Assembly: GCA_900547445.1 (NCBI GenBank)
Contig: URGJ01000002.1
Coordinates: 1-64,000 of the forward strand
Direction: 5' to 3'
Origin: an uncultured Oscillospiraceae bacterium
GTDB taxonomy: Bacteria; Bacillota; Clostridia; Oscillospirales; Acutalibacteraceae
DNA: 64,000 bases
The translations under genes and the position numbers were made by a program. Under the pieces are notes generated by a model. It had not been told where the DNA came from. It did no database searches and saw only the letters and a list, made by a program, of their open reading frames with translations. Shown here one piece after another: positions 14,051 through 24,503 of this stretch; positions within the stretch are counted from its first letter, which is position 1, and each line of letters opens with the position of its first letter.

Positions 14051-16573
14051 CTATGGCTTTTGAGTCAAATATAAGATGTAAGCGACGGCGGTTGAAGCAA
14101 GGCTGTATAATAAAATCGTGACCCCGCTCATAAGCGAGCCCGAGCCGTCAAAAGACATGTAGGTGAACAGCACCGCGCCCAAAACCGATGAGATTACATA
14201 AAGAACGGTAAGTAAGATATTAGATTTTTTTATCCTTGAGGCGTTGCTTATAATTGCGGCAAGTCCCATAGGATTTCCCTTGTACGCTGCGGGGGCAGAG
14301 CAGGCGGAGGCGGGTGTGACCGCGTTTTTATACATATGACAGCCCGCGGCGCTCATAACCTTTACCGAATCGTCATAAAGCCCTATATAGTCGCAAATCA
14401 TTTCTTCGGTCATATTCGGGTCGGAGCTGTTTATTAACATTGTGACCCCAAGTGCCGAAACGCGCCGTAATTCCTTTGCTATATCCTCGCGTACGGTGTA
14501 ACGCACGGTTAAGAGGGCGCACGCCTTGTCCTGTGAGGCAACATAAACAGGAAACAGTCCCTGACGGAGTATTTTTCGGTCTACCTCGACGCTCGGAACC
14601 TCGATTCCGTGCGCCTCCATAAGGGTGCGGTTTCCAATGAAAAGCAAACGGTTGTCAACCCAGCCCGAAATACCCATTCTGTCCTCGTATTTTACGGTGT
14701 CGGAATTCGGAAGAACAACGTTTCCGCCCGTACCCGCTATTTTTTTAAATATCGGGGCTAACGGACTTGACATAGCCTCCGTAAGCGAGGCGGCGCGGAT
14801 TATCGTGTCGTCAATGCTATTGTCCGACAGAATCTGAAGCTGATGCATTTGCACCGTGCCCGAGGGGAAAAGCTCGTCTGCCCCGAAAACCACAGCGTTT
14901 GCGTTTTCAATCCGCTCCGCACCTGTTTTTCCGGCAATCATGGCTCCGAAACGGGAGAGACGCTTTGACGAAGAATAAAGCGGCAGGCTGTCTACCATAA
15001 ATATTATGGGAACTGCGGCGAAGCACTGAATTGCCGCCGCGCTGTAAAAGCCGTATAAAATACCGTCAAAGTAAGAGGCGCAGGCAAAGCCGACAATAAG
15101 GGAAAGCAGGAGCGAAATCACCGTTACGATAGGCAGTTTGCCGGCTAAAAATACTCGGAAGGTGGAATATTTCATATAATCGTTTATATGCCTTGTTTTT
15201 TGCGGAGCGGCTGCAAGTACATCACCGTCAATAGAGTTTTTCGCCATTGCAAAGGTGACCGCCTGATCGCCTATAAGCTTGACCGCGCGTTTAGGAGAGG
15301 AAGCGGAAATTTGCTTAAATCCCGAAAGCATATAGGCGGCGCTCATAAAGGAGCAGAGTGCGCGGACAGAGAGTATTGCCGCGCCGAGCAGTATAAGGTC
15401 AAGCGCAATCTCGTTTTTTAATATCGCGGCGACAGAGTAGGCGATAACCGATAATGAGGCGGTAACGGCTAAGACATCGGGATTTGCGCGGCGGCTGAAA
15501 ATTTTAGGAAGACTTTTAAACATATCCGCGTTAATAAGGGTTATTATTCCCAAAACCGCCGTGCATATTATATTTGCCGCTTTGGTATTGCTAAGCAGTA
15601 TCTCAGACATAAATGGAAGCTTGGCGGCAGAGAGCAAAATCAGTAAGAATACCGAGAAAACCGTTCTTAAAAAGGCGGCGCGTTTTTTGAGCGAAAGCTG
15701 CCTTAAAAACCGCTTTGCGTGTTTTTCATCGGTAAATTCTTCCTTCGGTATGTATTCTTCAAACTCAGATTGTTCAAGCTGTACTTCGCTTTCAGCCGAG
15801 CTTTCATCTGTTTTGGGAAGACCGGTGAGCTCCCCCGTTAAATCTATGGGTCTTGTCTGCGAGCTTACGCTGATTCGGGCGGTATTGTCCGCGTCTGATA
15901 CCGGAGTGAATTTGATTGTTGAGGTGCTGTGCATATCGGGCTCGTCTGATTTTACCGAAGAAGCTTCGATGTCAATGTCCGATATAATATTTGATACGTT
16001 TGTTTGAATATGCTGTACCTTAGGCATTGCGGGAACTACGTCATCAAAAACCTCCTGCTCCGATTTATTACTGCTTTCGGTTTCGGCGGGAGATTTAACA
16101 GGCGTTTCGGTTTTGCTGTATTTCCCGAGATCGTCAAAGGCTATTTCATACTTTTCAGAGAGCTTGTCAAGCGTTTTTTTGCTTTCGTTGTTTAAAATTT
16201 CTGCGACGCTTTCAAGCTTATATGTGGGAGCAGACCGCATAGCTGAGTCTCCGCCCTCGTCGTCTAAGATAAATGGACGGCACTTTTCAAGCAGAGACTT
16301 TTCGCGCGGCGGGGTTTCCTTTGTCGGTGCGGGATAAGCGTCGGGTTTTTTATCTGATTTGGCCTCAAGCATACGCTTTTTAAGTGATTCAAGCGCGTCC
16401 GTTGAAGTGATTTCACCCTCCTCGGAATTTGATGAAAAGCCTAATACCTCATCAGGCGTTAGAGCGTGTTCGGGACGCGGAGCGCTGTGATCACCCAAAT
16501 AGAAAGAGTTATCACTGTCGCTTTCCAATAGCGAAAAAAGCTCCTCATTTTGTTTTTTTGAAAAAAAGCTCAT
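14051..16573 (-). CDS. Degenerate P-type ATPase-like membrane protein (predicted pseudoenzyme)
   Basis: This 840-residue protein has a long acidic, Ser/Thr-rich, probably disordered N-terminus (1-290), six hydrophobic helices between about 301 and 527, a cytosolic region (about 530-780) and two more helices (785-836). The arrangement copies P1-type ATPases: RFGAMIAGKTGAERIENANAV before residue 561 aligns with the strand leading to the phosphorylation site, and MGISGWVDNRLLFIGN (633-648) aligns with the GxGVxGxVdG..vxiGN signature of the nucleotide domain. But the DKTGT site reads VVFGADELFPSG (561-572), the TGES actuator loop is absent, and GDGxND is replaced by AAGCHMYKN. Pumping by the usual cycle is therefore unlikely. 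It overlaps rlmB by four bases (ATGA) with AAGGAGG upstream. No function is known. Confidence 0.75.
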   Translation of the reverse strand: MSFFSKKQNEELFSLLESDSDNSFYLGDHSAPRPEHALTPDEVLGFSSNSEEGEITSTDALESLKKRMLEAKSDKKPDAYPAPTKETPPREKSLLEKCRPFILDDEGGDSAMRSAPTYKLESVAEILNNESKKTLDKLSEKYEIAFDDLGKYSKTETPVKSPAETESSNKSEQEVFDDVVPAMPKVQHIQTNVSNIISDIDIEASSVKSDEPDMHSTSTIKFTPVSDADNTARISVSSQTRPIDLTGELTGLPKTDESSAESEVQLEQSEFEEYIPKEEFTDEKHAKRFLRQLSLKKRAAFLRTVFSVFLLILLSAAKLPFMSEILLSNTKAANIICTAVLGIITLINADMFKSLPKIFSRRANPDVLAVTASLSVIAYSVAAILKNEIALDLILLGAAILSVRALCSFMSAAYMLSGFKQISASSPKRAVKLIGDQAVTFAMAKNSIDGDVLAAAPQKTRHINDYMKYSTFRVFLAGKLPIVTVISLLLSLIVGFACASYFDGILYGFYSAAAIQCFAAVPIIFMVDSLPLYSSSKRLSRFGAMIAGKTGAERIENANAVVFGADELFPSGTVQMHQLQILSDNSIDDTIIRAASLTEAMSSPLAPIFKKIAGTGGNVVLPNSDTVKYEDRMGISGWVDNRLLFIGNRTLMEAHGIEVPSVEVDRKILRQGLFPVYVASQDKACALLTVRYTVREDIAKELRRVSALGVTMLINSSDPNMTEEMICDYIGLYDDSVKVMSAAGCHMYKNAVTPASACSAPAAYKGNPMGLAAIISNASRIKKSNILLTVLYVISSVLGAVLFTYMSFDGSGSLMSGVTILLYSLASTAVAYILYLTQKP

Positions 16574-17328
16574 AGTTGCCTCCTTTTCCGAACAACCTCG
16601 TACATAAGCACGCCCGCCGCAACCGAGGCGTTGAGCGAATTAATTTTCCCAAACATAGGCAGGCTTATTATCGCGTCGCACTTTTTGGCGGTAAGCGCGC
16701 CGATTCCGCTACCCTCGTTGCCGATTACAAGGGCTAAGGGAGTATCAAAATCAGTCTTTGTGTAGTCCTCGCCGTTCATATCCGCACCGAAAACCCACAG
16801 TCCGCGCTCTTTAAGCGAGTCTATCGTATTTGCAATATTTGTGACCCTTGATACTGGCATATACTCAAGTGCGCCGCAGGCCGCTTTTGCAACGGTTGCG
16901 TTAAGAGAGGCGCTCCTGCGTTTAGGTATTATAATTCCGTGAGCGCCGCAAATTTCGGCGGTTCTGATAATCGCGCCCAAATTATGAGGGTCTTCAATTT
17001 CATCACAGATTATTATAAAAGGTTTTTCGTCTCTTTTCTCGGCAAGGGCAAAAATATCGTCAACCGTGGCATATTCCTGCGAGGCGAACATAACCGCCAC
17101 GCCCTGATGATTAGCTCCCCCGCAGTAGTAATCGAGCTTTTGAGGGCTTACCTCCTTTATAAGAATCCCTTTAGCGCGGCATTTTGCAATTATTGCGGCG
17201 ACCGAGCCGCCCGTAATGCCGTGAGCTACAAGCAGACGGTCAATTTCTCTGCCCGACCGCACCGCCTCGAGTACGGGGTTTCTGCCGCATATTATATTTC
17301 CTGTGCGCCCTGTTTCATTATTCTGCAT
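16570..17328 (-). CDS. rlmB: TrmH/SpoU family rRNA 2'-O-methyltransferase (RlmB type)
   Basis: The 252-residue SPOUT enzyme has an N-terminal substrate-binding domain (CGRNPVLEAVRSGREIDRLLVAHG) and the trefoil-knot catalytic domain with DPHNLGAIIRTAEICGAHGIII, LALVIGNEGSGIG and SLNASVAAGVLMYE. It methylates a ribose 2'-OH in RNA, by family most likely 23S rRNA Gm2251, using S-adenosylmethionine. It is the first gene of a four-gene run with the degenerate ATPase, metG and tatD. Confidence 0.92.
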   Translation of the reverse strand: MQNNETGRTGNIICGRNPVLEAVRSGREIDRLLVAHGITGGSVAAIIAKCRAKGILIKEVSPQKLDYYCGGANHQGVAVMFASQEYATVDDIFALAEKRDEKPFIIICDEIEDPHNLGAIIRTAEICGAHGIIIPKRRSASLNATVAKAACGALEYMPVSRVTNIANTIDSLKERGLWVFGADMNGEDYTKTDFDTPLALVIGNEGSGIGALTAKKCDAIISLPMFGKINSLNASVAAGVLMYEVVRKRRQL

Positions 17329-17366
17329 TTTTATTATCCTTTATAAACATTATATTCCGACTATAA

Positions 17367-17375
17367 ATTATAACA
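17367..17375 (-). promoter_or_regulatory. Extended -10 promoter candidate for the rlmB operon
   Basis: The minus strand reads TGTTATAAT here, an extended -10 (TGn plus TATAAT), about 40 bases before the rlmB start. No good -35 element is visible at 17 bp, in keeping with extended -10 promoters. A second TATAAT lies closer to the gene at 17349-17354. Confidence 0.4.
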
Positions 17376-17455
17376 CAAAGTTTAAAGAATTAAAATAGGC
17401 AATTTTATTAATAAACCGAAAATATGAAGAAATAATATATGTAAAAGTAAATTAA

Positions 17456-18724
<1,269 letters not shown>

Positions 18725-18761
18725 AGCAGGAACGGGGAGACCCACTCTATAAGCATATTTA

Positions 18762-18796
18762 TTAAACGGCGGGAGATTTGACTCCCGCCGTTTAAA
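18762..18796 (+). terminator. Rho-independent terminator after eno
   Basis: A perfect 14-bp stem (18762-18775 with 18782-18795) with GC-rich core and A/T flanks closes the enolase transcript. The six-base loop is ATTTGA. Confidence 0.8.
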
Positions 18797-18807
18797 ATAA
18801 AAATAAG

Positions 18808-18835
18808 TTGTTTTTTTATTTTTTTGTGGTATAAT
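18808..18835 (+). promoter_or_regulatory. Promoter for the ltaS-like operon
   Basis: TTGTTT (18808-18813) and TATAAT (18830-18835) are 16 bp apart, separated by a T-rich spacer. The start of transcription would be near 18842, about 50 bases before the ATG at 18893. Confidence 0.65.
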
Positions 18836-18892
18836 GATGTGTACGCTTAATATTTGTATTACTCTGCGGCAAACTGAAAGGAATGCTGATAT

Positions 18893-21106
18893 ATGTATTT
18901 CGGAAAAGTGTGGAATAATGTTCTCGGCTTTTTTAGAATAAGGGTACCTGAATTTTTCAAAACTGATTTTGAAGTCGTATCGACAAAGCGTTCAAAAATT
19001 ATCGGCTCTGTTATTTGCCTTGTTACGCTTATCGCGGTCATACTTGATGTAGGCGCATATACATCTCAGGAATTTGCGTCAAAATGGCTCTTGCTCGCCT
19101 TTGCGCTTCTGTGTCCCTTTATTTTGGGCTTTACTGCGTCGTTTTCGGTTATTATTAAAAATGACCTGTTTAATAAAATATGGCATATAGTCTTTATGCT
19201 GCTGATGCCCTTTGTGACCATAACTATGACCGAATGTCTTAACGATGTGTTTATATACGATATGACCTATTTGGGATTTTTAGGGAATTATCTGCTGGTC
19301 GTTATTATGTATTTTATCGTTTTTGCAATTACGGGCAGCTTTAGGGTTTCGTATCTTACGGTAAATCCGATTTTGTTTGGATTGGCGGTTGCTCATAGCT
19401 ATATAATGGACTTCCGCGGCACACCGTTTCTTCCGATGGACTTTTTAAGCATAAAAACGGCGGCGGGAGTTGCGAATACTTATAATTATACGCCGACCTA
19501 CAAGGTAATGACTGCGTCGCTTATCTTCATTTTCATAATTATAATAGGCGTTAAGACCAAAACTCCTAAATACAATCTGATTACAAAAATAGTTTCCCGA
19601 GCCTTTACGGGAACCTTTGCGGCGGTGCTTTTAATACTGTTTTATTTTACAAGCGTTTTTGCCGATATGGGTGTAAAACCCGACTTCTGGAATCAGACGA
19701 GGGGTTACCACAATTACGGCTTCGCCTTTAACTTTTTTTGCAATACGAAGTATATGTATATGTCGGAACCTAACAACTATAACCCCGACGAGCTTGAGAA
19801 CTATGTAAACAGCGTGGTGGACAGTTCTTCAGACAATAACGATAACAGGCAGGAAGATTACGGCAAGCCGAACGTTATCTGCATAATGAACGAGTCGCTC
19901 GCGGACTTGAGTATACTTGGAAATCTTACTGTTAACGAGGACTATATGCCTTTTATAAGGAGTCTTACCGAAAATACCGTTAAGGGCAATCTTTATGTTC
20001 CGGTAATCGGAGCCGGCACTTCCAACACCGAGTTTGAGTTTTTGACGGGACACACGACGGCATTTCTGCCTTCGGGAAGCAATGCTTATATGCTCTATAT
20101 TAAAAATCCCATCGCCTCGCTTGTCTCTACCCTTGAAGCGCAGAAATATTCTTCCTACGCACTGCACCCCTATTATGCGATGGGCTGGAACCGTACCGAT
20201 GTTTATAAGTATTTAGGCTTTAACAAATTTACAAGCCTTGAGGATATTATGGATATTTCGCTTATGCGGGAGTATCAGGATAAAGGCAGCGACCCGAACT
20301 ACCTGCAGGGTTTGGTAGAACAGTACTATCCGGGCAGAAATATGCTTCTGCGCCAGTATATCAGCGATTCCTACGACTATAAGCTGCTTATAGAGGATTA
20401 TGAGAACCGCGATAAATCCCAACCTTATTTTGCCTTTAATGTTACAATGCAGAACCATGGCGGCTATACAACAAGCTGTGTGAATTTCGACGAGTCGATT
20501 TACGCTACCTCGGTTTCTAAAAGTTACACAAAGGCTAACAAGTACCTTTCGCTTGTAAGGGCAAGCGACAACGCCTTTAAAGAGCTTATAGAGTATTTTA
20601 AAAACGTCGACGAGCCTACGATTATCTGTATGTTTGGAGACCACCAGCCCTCTGTTGAAACAGAGTTTATCGCCGAGGTTATGGGGGTTGACAGCCTTTC
20701 GGGACTTAATCCTGAGCAGGAGCAGCTACGCCACGTTACGCCATTTATCATTTGGGCGAACTACGGTATTGAGGAGCGTCAGATTGATAAGCTTAGCTCA
20801 AACTATCTTTCCTCGCTGGTTTTAGAGATTGCAGGAATAAAGCTTACCGAATATAATAAGTACCTCTTGAAGCTTTCTCAGACCCTGCCTGTAATAGACA
20901 CGGTAGGCTATATCGACAACCAAGACAACTATTATAAGTGGAGCGATGTATCACCCTATAGCGCATTGCTTGACGAGTATGAGAAAATCCAGTACAATAA
21001 TATTTTCGACCGGGAAAATATGAATTCGGATATATTCTATATTGACGGATATGTTCCCGAGGAGGTTTCTTCGGAGGACAGCTCCGCTACGGAAGAGGGC
21101 GCATGA
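18893..21106 (+). CDS. LTA synthase family sulfatase (LtaS-like)
   Basis: The 737-residue membrane protein has about seven hydrophobic helices in its first 255 residues and an extracellular alkaline-phosphatase/sulfatase domain from about 320. NVICIMNESLADL gives the metal-binding Glu334; GAGTSNTEFEFLTG holds the likely catalytic Thr376, in the position of the LtaS nucleophile; ALHPYYAMGWNR and MFGDHQPS give further metal ligands. Such enzymes transfer glycerol phosphate from phosphatidylglycerol to build lipoteichoic acid or related polymers. The exact polymer here is not known. The 3' end overlaps the Nudix gene by four bases, starting an overlapping four-gene operon. Confidence 0.88.
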   Translation: MYFGKVWNNVLGFFRIRVPEFFKTDFEVVSTKRSKIIGSVICLVTLIAVILDVGAYTSQEFASKWLLLAFALLCPFILGFTASFSVIIKNDLFNKIWHIVFMLLMPFVTITMTECLNDVFIYDMTYLGFLGNYLLVVIMYFIVFAITGSFRVSYLTVNPILFGLAVAHSYIMDFRGTPFLPMDFLSIKTAAGVANTYNYTPTYKVMTASLIFIFIIIIGVKTKTPKYNLITKIVSRAFTGTFAAVLLILFYFTSVFADMGVKPDFWNQTRGYHNYGFAFNFFCNTKYMYMSEPNNYNPDELENYVNSVVDSSSDNNDNRQEDYGKPNVICIMNESLADLSILGNLTVNEDYMPFIRSLTENTVKGNLYVPVIGAGTSNTEFEFLTGHTTAFLPSGSNAYMLYIKNPIASLVSTLEAQKYSSYALHPYYAMGWNRTDVYKYLGFNKFTSLEDIMDISLMREYQDKGSDPNYLQGLVEQYYPGRNMLLRQYISDSYDYKLLIEDYENRDKSQPYFAFNVTMQNHGGYTTSCVNFDESIYATSVSKSYTKANKYLSLVRASDNAFKELIEYFKNVDEPTIICMFGDHQPSVETEFIAEVMGVDSLSGLNPEQEQLRHVTPFIIWANYGIEERQIDKLSSNYLSSLVLEIAGIKLTEYNKYLLKLSQTLPVIDTVGYIDNQDNYYKWSDVSPYSALLDEYEKIQYNNIFDRENMNSDIFYIDGYVPEEVSSEDSSATEEGA

Positions 21107-21570
21107 TGATTAACACGACGCTTTGCCATATTGAAAAGGACGGAAAGTACCTAATGCTCCACCGCGTGAAAAAGGATAACGACCTAAATCACGACAAATG
21201 GGTGGGAATCGGCGGAAAATTTGAGGATAAGGAGAGTCCGGAGGACTGCAATCTCCGCGAGGTAAAAGAGGAGACGGGGCTAACCCTTAATTCATGCCGG
21301 TATTGCGGAATTGTCACCTTTATTTCGGATAAATGGGAAACTGAATATATGCACATTTTTCATTCGGACGATTTTTCGGGTACGGTTACTGACTGTGATG
21401 AGGGAAGGCTTGAATGGGTAGAAAAGCAAAGGCTCTATACGCTTCCGATTTGGGAGGGAGACAGGATTTTTCTGCGTTTGATAGATGAAAAAGCGCCTTT
21501 TTTCTCGCTCAAGCTCGAATATATCGGAGATACCCTTGTGAATGCTGTCCTGAACGGTAAAAAGCTATGA
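21103..21570 (+). CDS. Nudix hydrolase (MutT-like, 8-oxo-dGTP diphosphatase type)
   Basis: The 155-residue protein holds a full Nudix box, GX5EX7REVKEETGL (starting GGKFEDKESPEDCNLREV), on a typical beta-alpha-beta frame. It hydrolyses a nucleoside diphosphate linked to another group; the similarity to MutT1-type proteins suggests oxidised dNTP sanitation, but the substrate is not proven. ATGATG overlaps the LtaS stop; either Met may serve. Confidence 0.9.
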   Translation: MMINTTLCHIEKDGKYLMLHRVKKDNDLNHDKWVGIGGKFEDKESPEDCNLREVKEETGLTLNSCRYCGIVTFISDKWETEYMHIFHSDDFSGTVTDCDEGRLEWVEKQRLYTLPIWEGDRIFLRLIDEKAPFFSLKLEYIGDTLVNAVLNGKKL

Positions 21571-22007
21571 AAATATTAGTAAGCGCCTGCCTTTTAGGGG
21601 TGGGATGTCGGTATGACGGAAAATCGAAGCCTGCTGACGAGGTTATCGCACTTAGTAAAAAATACGAACTTATTCCCGTATGCCCCGAGATATTGGGAGG
21701 ACTTCCGACTCCGAGGATACCTTGCGAGATAAGGAACGGCAGGGTGATAAACCGCGAGGGTGAGGACAAAACCGCGGAATATACCCGCGGAGCTAAGGAA
21801 GTATTGCGGCTTGCACGGCTTTTAAACTGTACTGCGGCTGTTTTAAAGAAAAAAAGTCCCTCCTGCGGAGAAGGAGAGATCTATGACGGAAGCTTTTCGG
21901 GCAAAATTACCCAAGGGGATGGCATTTGTGCCGCACTTCTTAAGAAAAACGGAATAAGAATTTTAAACGAAACGGAAATAAATAAATTACAGGACGGTGG
22001 ATTATGA
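21567..22007 (+). CDS. DUF523 family protein
   Basis: The 146-residue protein shows the DUF523 pattern: start KILVSACLLGVGCRYDGKSK, central PVCPEILGGLPTPR, and KKKSPSCGEGEIYDG with conserved Cys residues. The Cys set suggests metal or sulfur chemistry (possible Fe-S ligands), but no reaction is established. Overlaps both neighbours by four bases (ATGA), so it belongs to the LtaS-Nudix-LOG operon. Confidence 0.88.
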   Translation: MKILVSACLLGVGCRYDGKSKPADEVIALSKKYELIPVCPEILGGLPTPRIPCEIRNGRVINREGEDKTAEYTRGAKEVLRLARLLNCTAAVLKKKSPSCGEGEIYDGSFSGKITQGDGICAALLKKNGIRILNETEINKLQDGGL

Positions 22008-22579
22008 ACATTTGTCTTTACGGGGCGTCAAGCAGCTCGATAGCAAAGGCCTACATTAACCCAACCGAGGCGTTGGGAGAAAAAATGGCTGACAGAGGAC
22101 ACACACTTGTTTTTGGCGGCGGAGCGGCGGGCCTTATGGGCGCGGCGGCGCGGGGAGCGTACTCGCACGGAGGAAAAATAATCGGAGTTGTGCCCTCGTT
22201 TCTTAATGTGGACGGAATCCTGTTCGATAACTGCGACGAGCTTATTTTCACCGATACTATGAGGGAGCGCAAGCAGCTTATGGAGGAAAAATCCGACGCG
22301 TTTGTAATGACCCCGGGAGGGCTCGGCACGTTTGATGAGTTTTTTGAAATTTTAACCCTAAAGCAGCTTGGCAGACATTCAAAGCCTGTTGCCGTTTTCA
22401 ATATTAACGGATATTTTGACAGCCTTGTCGCACAGCTTAATAACGCGGTGTATAAGCAGTTTATGACCCCCGAAGCATTGGAGCTTTGCCTTTTTACCGA
22501 CAATGTGGACAAGCTGATTAATTACCTTGAGGATGTCGCGGCGGCACATTCACGGGCGAGAATTTATAAAATTTTATAA
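22004..22579 (+). CDS. LOG family (TIGR00730) Rossmann-fold protein
   Basis: The 191-residue protein has the lysine-decarboxylase-like/LOG signature MTPGGLGTFDEFFE (PGGxGTxxE) and the N-terminal Rossmann segment NICLYGASSS. Members cleave the N-glycosidic bond of nucleoside 5'-monophosphates (cytokinin riboside monophosphates in plants; general nucleotide phosphoribohydrolase in bacteria). Last gene of the operon; the AAAATTTTATAA end is followed by a terminator. Confidence 0.9.
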   Translation: MNICLYGASSSSIAKAYINPTEALGEKMADRGHTLVFGGGAAGLMGAAARGAYSHGGKIIGVVPSFLNVDGILFDNCDELIFTDTMRERKQLMEEKSDAFVMTPGGLGTFDEFFEILTLKQLGRHSKPVAVFNINGYFDSLVAQLNNAVYKQFMTPEALELCLFTDNVDKLINYLEDVAAAHSRARIYKIL

Positions 22580-22584
22580 AGCTG

Positions 22585-22621
22585 AAAACGGACCTCTCAA
22601 ATTACTTGAGAAGTCCGTTTT
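22585..22621. terminator. Bidirectional terminator between LOG gene and pgm
   Basis: AAAACGGACCTCTCAA (22585-22600) pairs with 22606-22621 with one mismatch around a five-base loop. A runs before and T runs after let it work for the convergent genes on both strands. Confidence 0.8.
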
Positions 22622-22639
22622 AAATTTTGCAATTATTGT

Positions 22640-24349
22640 TTAAAAGCCCAAAAGCTTTGTTCCGCTCTCGGTAAGTCCCTTAAGTTTGTTTTCGGATTCG
22701 GAACAGGTATGTCCGACCGAGCCGATATAAAGCTTAATTTTAGGTTCTGTACCCGAAGGACGGACTATTAATGAACAGCCGTCCTCCATATAGAAGCAGA
22801 GTACATTTGAGCGCGGAAGAGTGATTTTTTTCTCGCCGCCGTTTTTGATGTCTCGGCTTACGGAGGTTTCGTAATCGTCGAATTTTACAACTGCTGAACC
22901 GTTTATTTCGGTCGGAGTCTCGTTTCTAAGGGCTTCCATCATACCCTTTATCTGCTTCATACCGCTTTCTCCCTCGCAGGTAAAGCTCTTCTGCGCGCAG
23001 ATGTAATAGCCGTACTTTTTGTAAAGTCCGTCGAGCACCTCGATAAGGTTTTTGCCCCGCGTTTTGTAGTAGGCTACCATCTCGCAGATAAGCATTGAGG
23101 CGATAACCGCGTCCTTATCGCGCACATATGTGCCGCCTAAATAACCGTAGCTTTCCTCAAATCCGAAGACAAAGCGGTTTTCCTCGCCTTTCTTTTCAAG
23201 CAGCGTTATCTGCTCGCCTATAAACTTAAATCCCGTAAGCACATCGATAAGCTCACAGCCGTAGTTTTCGGCGATTTTGCGGCAAAGCTCGGTTGAGACT
23301 ATGGTTTTAACCGCAAGCGGGTTTTTAGGCAGCGTGCCGTTTTCGGTTCTTCTCTCTAGCACGAAATCGAGCAACAGAGCGCCGACGTCGTTGCCCGAAA
23401 GCAGCTTATACTCGCCGCCGTCGCGAACCGCTATTCCCACGCGGTCGCAGTCGGGGTCGGTCGCAAGCAGTAAATCGGGTTTAATTTTGTCCGCAAGCTT
23501 TAAAGCGCACTCGAACGCCTGACGGATTTCGGGATTCGGGTAGGGGGCGGTGGGGAAATTGCCGTCGGGCAGCTCCTGCTCGGGCACTACCGTAACATTT
23601 GTAACCCCTGTCTTCTTTAAAATGCGCCTTACGGGTTTGTTTCCGCTGCCGTGGAGCGGGGTGTAGATAACCTTTAAAGCTTCAACGTCCGCTTCGGGAG
23701 CTACTCTGCAGGCAAGCACGCAGTTTAAGTATTCTTCAATAATATCGTCTCCGATATATTCGATTTTTCCCTCTGCTACCGCCTCGTCGAAATCAACCGT
23801 CTTTACATCGTCGAATATATCGACCTTATTCATAATAGAAAGCACATAATCCGCCGCCTCAAGACCTAACTGACAGCCGTCGGGACCGTATGCCTTGTAA
23901 CCGTTGTATTTGGCGGGATTGTGGCTCGCGGTGACTACAACGCCCGCGTCGCACTTAAGCCTTCTTACCGCAAAGGAGAGCATAGGCGTGGGCATAAGCT
24001 CTTTGTAAATATAAACCTTAATTCCGTTCGCCGCGAAAATTGAAGCGGCGGTTTTTGCAAAAAGGTCACTTTTAATGCGGCTGTCGTACGCGACGGCTAT
24101 ACTGCCGTTTTCGGATACCGAATTAACATACGCCGCAAGCCCTTGAGACGCCTTGCCCACTGTATATATGTTCATACGGTTTGTTCCCGCGCCGATAACG
24201 CCGCGAAGACCTCCCGTACCGAATTCAAGGTCCTTGTAAAACGCGTCTGAAATTGCTTCCTCGTTGTCCTTTATGCTTATAAGCTCCTTTACTAAATCGG
24301 AGTCCTTTACAGCCTTTTCACACCATAATTTATATTTTTCGTTGACCAT
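22640..24349 (-). CDS. pgcA: Phospho-sugar mutase (alpha-phosphoglucomutase/phosphomannomutase, PgcA-like)
   Basis: The 569-residue alpha-D-phosphohexomutase shows the active-site loop VVTASHNPAKYNGYK with phosphoserine, the metal loop LLATDPDCDRVGIAVR, the sugar-binding FGFEESYGYL, and the phosphate-binding RPSGTEPKIKLY near the end. It interconverts glucose 1- and 6-phosphate, linking glycogen phosphorylase product (encoded 2.2 kb away on the other strand) to glycolysis. The length matches the Firmicutes PgcA form. Confidence 0.93.
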   Translation of the reverse strand: MVNEKYKLWCEKAVKDSDLVKELISIKDNEEAISDAFYKDLEFGTGGLRGVIGAGTNRMNIYTVGKASQGLAAYVNSVSENGSIAVAYDSRIKSDLFAKTAASIFAANGIKVYIYKELMPTPMLSFAVRRLKCDAGVVVTASHNPAKYNGYKAYGPDGCQLGLEAADYVLSIMNKVDIFDDVKTVDFDEAVAEGKIEYIGDDIIEEYLNCVLACRVAPEADVEALKVIYTPLHGSGNKPVRRILKKTGVTNVTVVPEQELPDGNFPTAPYPNPEIRQAFECALKLADKIKPDLLLATDPDCDRVGIAVRDGGEYKLLSGNDVGALLLDFVLERRTENGTLPKNPLAVKTIVSTELCRKIAENYGCELIDVLTGFKFIGEQITLLEKKGEENRFVFGFEESYGYLGGTYVRDKDAVIASMLICEMVAYYKTRGKNLIEVLDGLYKKYGYYICAQKSFTCEGESGMKQIKGMMEALRNETPTEINGSAVVKFDDYETSVSRDIKNGGEKKITLPRSNVLCFYMEDGCSLIVRPSGTEPKIKLYIGSVGHTCSESENKLKGLTESGTKLLGF

Positions 24350-24390
24350 AAATCTGTGCCCCCCTGTATTATATTAGCCTGTATGGTTTT

Positions 24391-24419
24391 ATTATAGCAA
24401 AAAAATCTGTCGATAACAA
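24391..24419 (-). promoter_or_regulatory. Promoter for the phosphoglucomutase gene
   Basis: Read on the minus strand, TTGTTA (24414-24419) and TATAAT (24391-24396) are 17 bp apart, about 40 bases before the ATG at 24349. Confidence 0.65.
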
Positions 24420-24444
24420 GCGGTTTTAAAAGAATTTATAATAT

Positions 24445-24473
24445 TTGCAAAATCTTGCTGATTGTGATATAAT
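24445..24473 (+). promoter_or_regulatory. Promoter for cardiolipin synthase
   Basis: TTGCAA (24445-24450) and TATAAT (24468-24473) are 17 bp apart. It lies back to back with the pgcA promoter. Confidence 0.65.
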
Positions 24474-24503
24474 AAATTTGATTATATTTGAGGGGTGAAG
24501 CAA

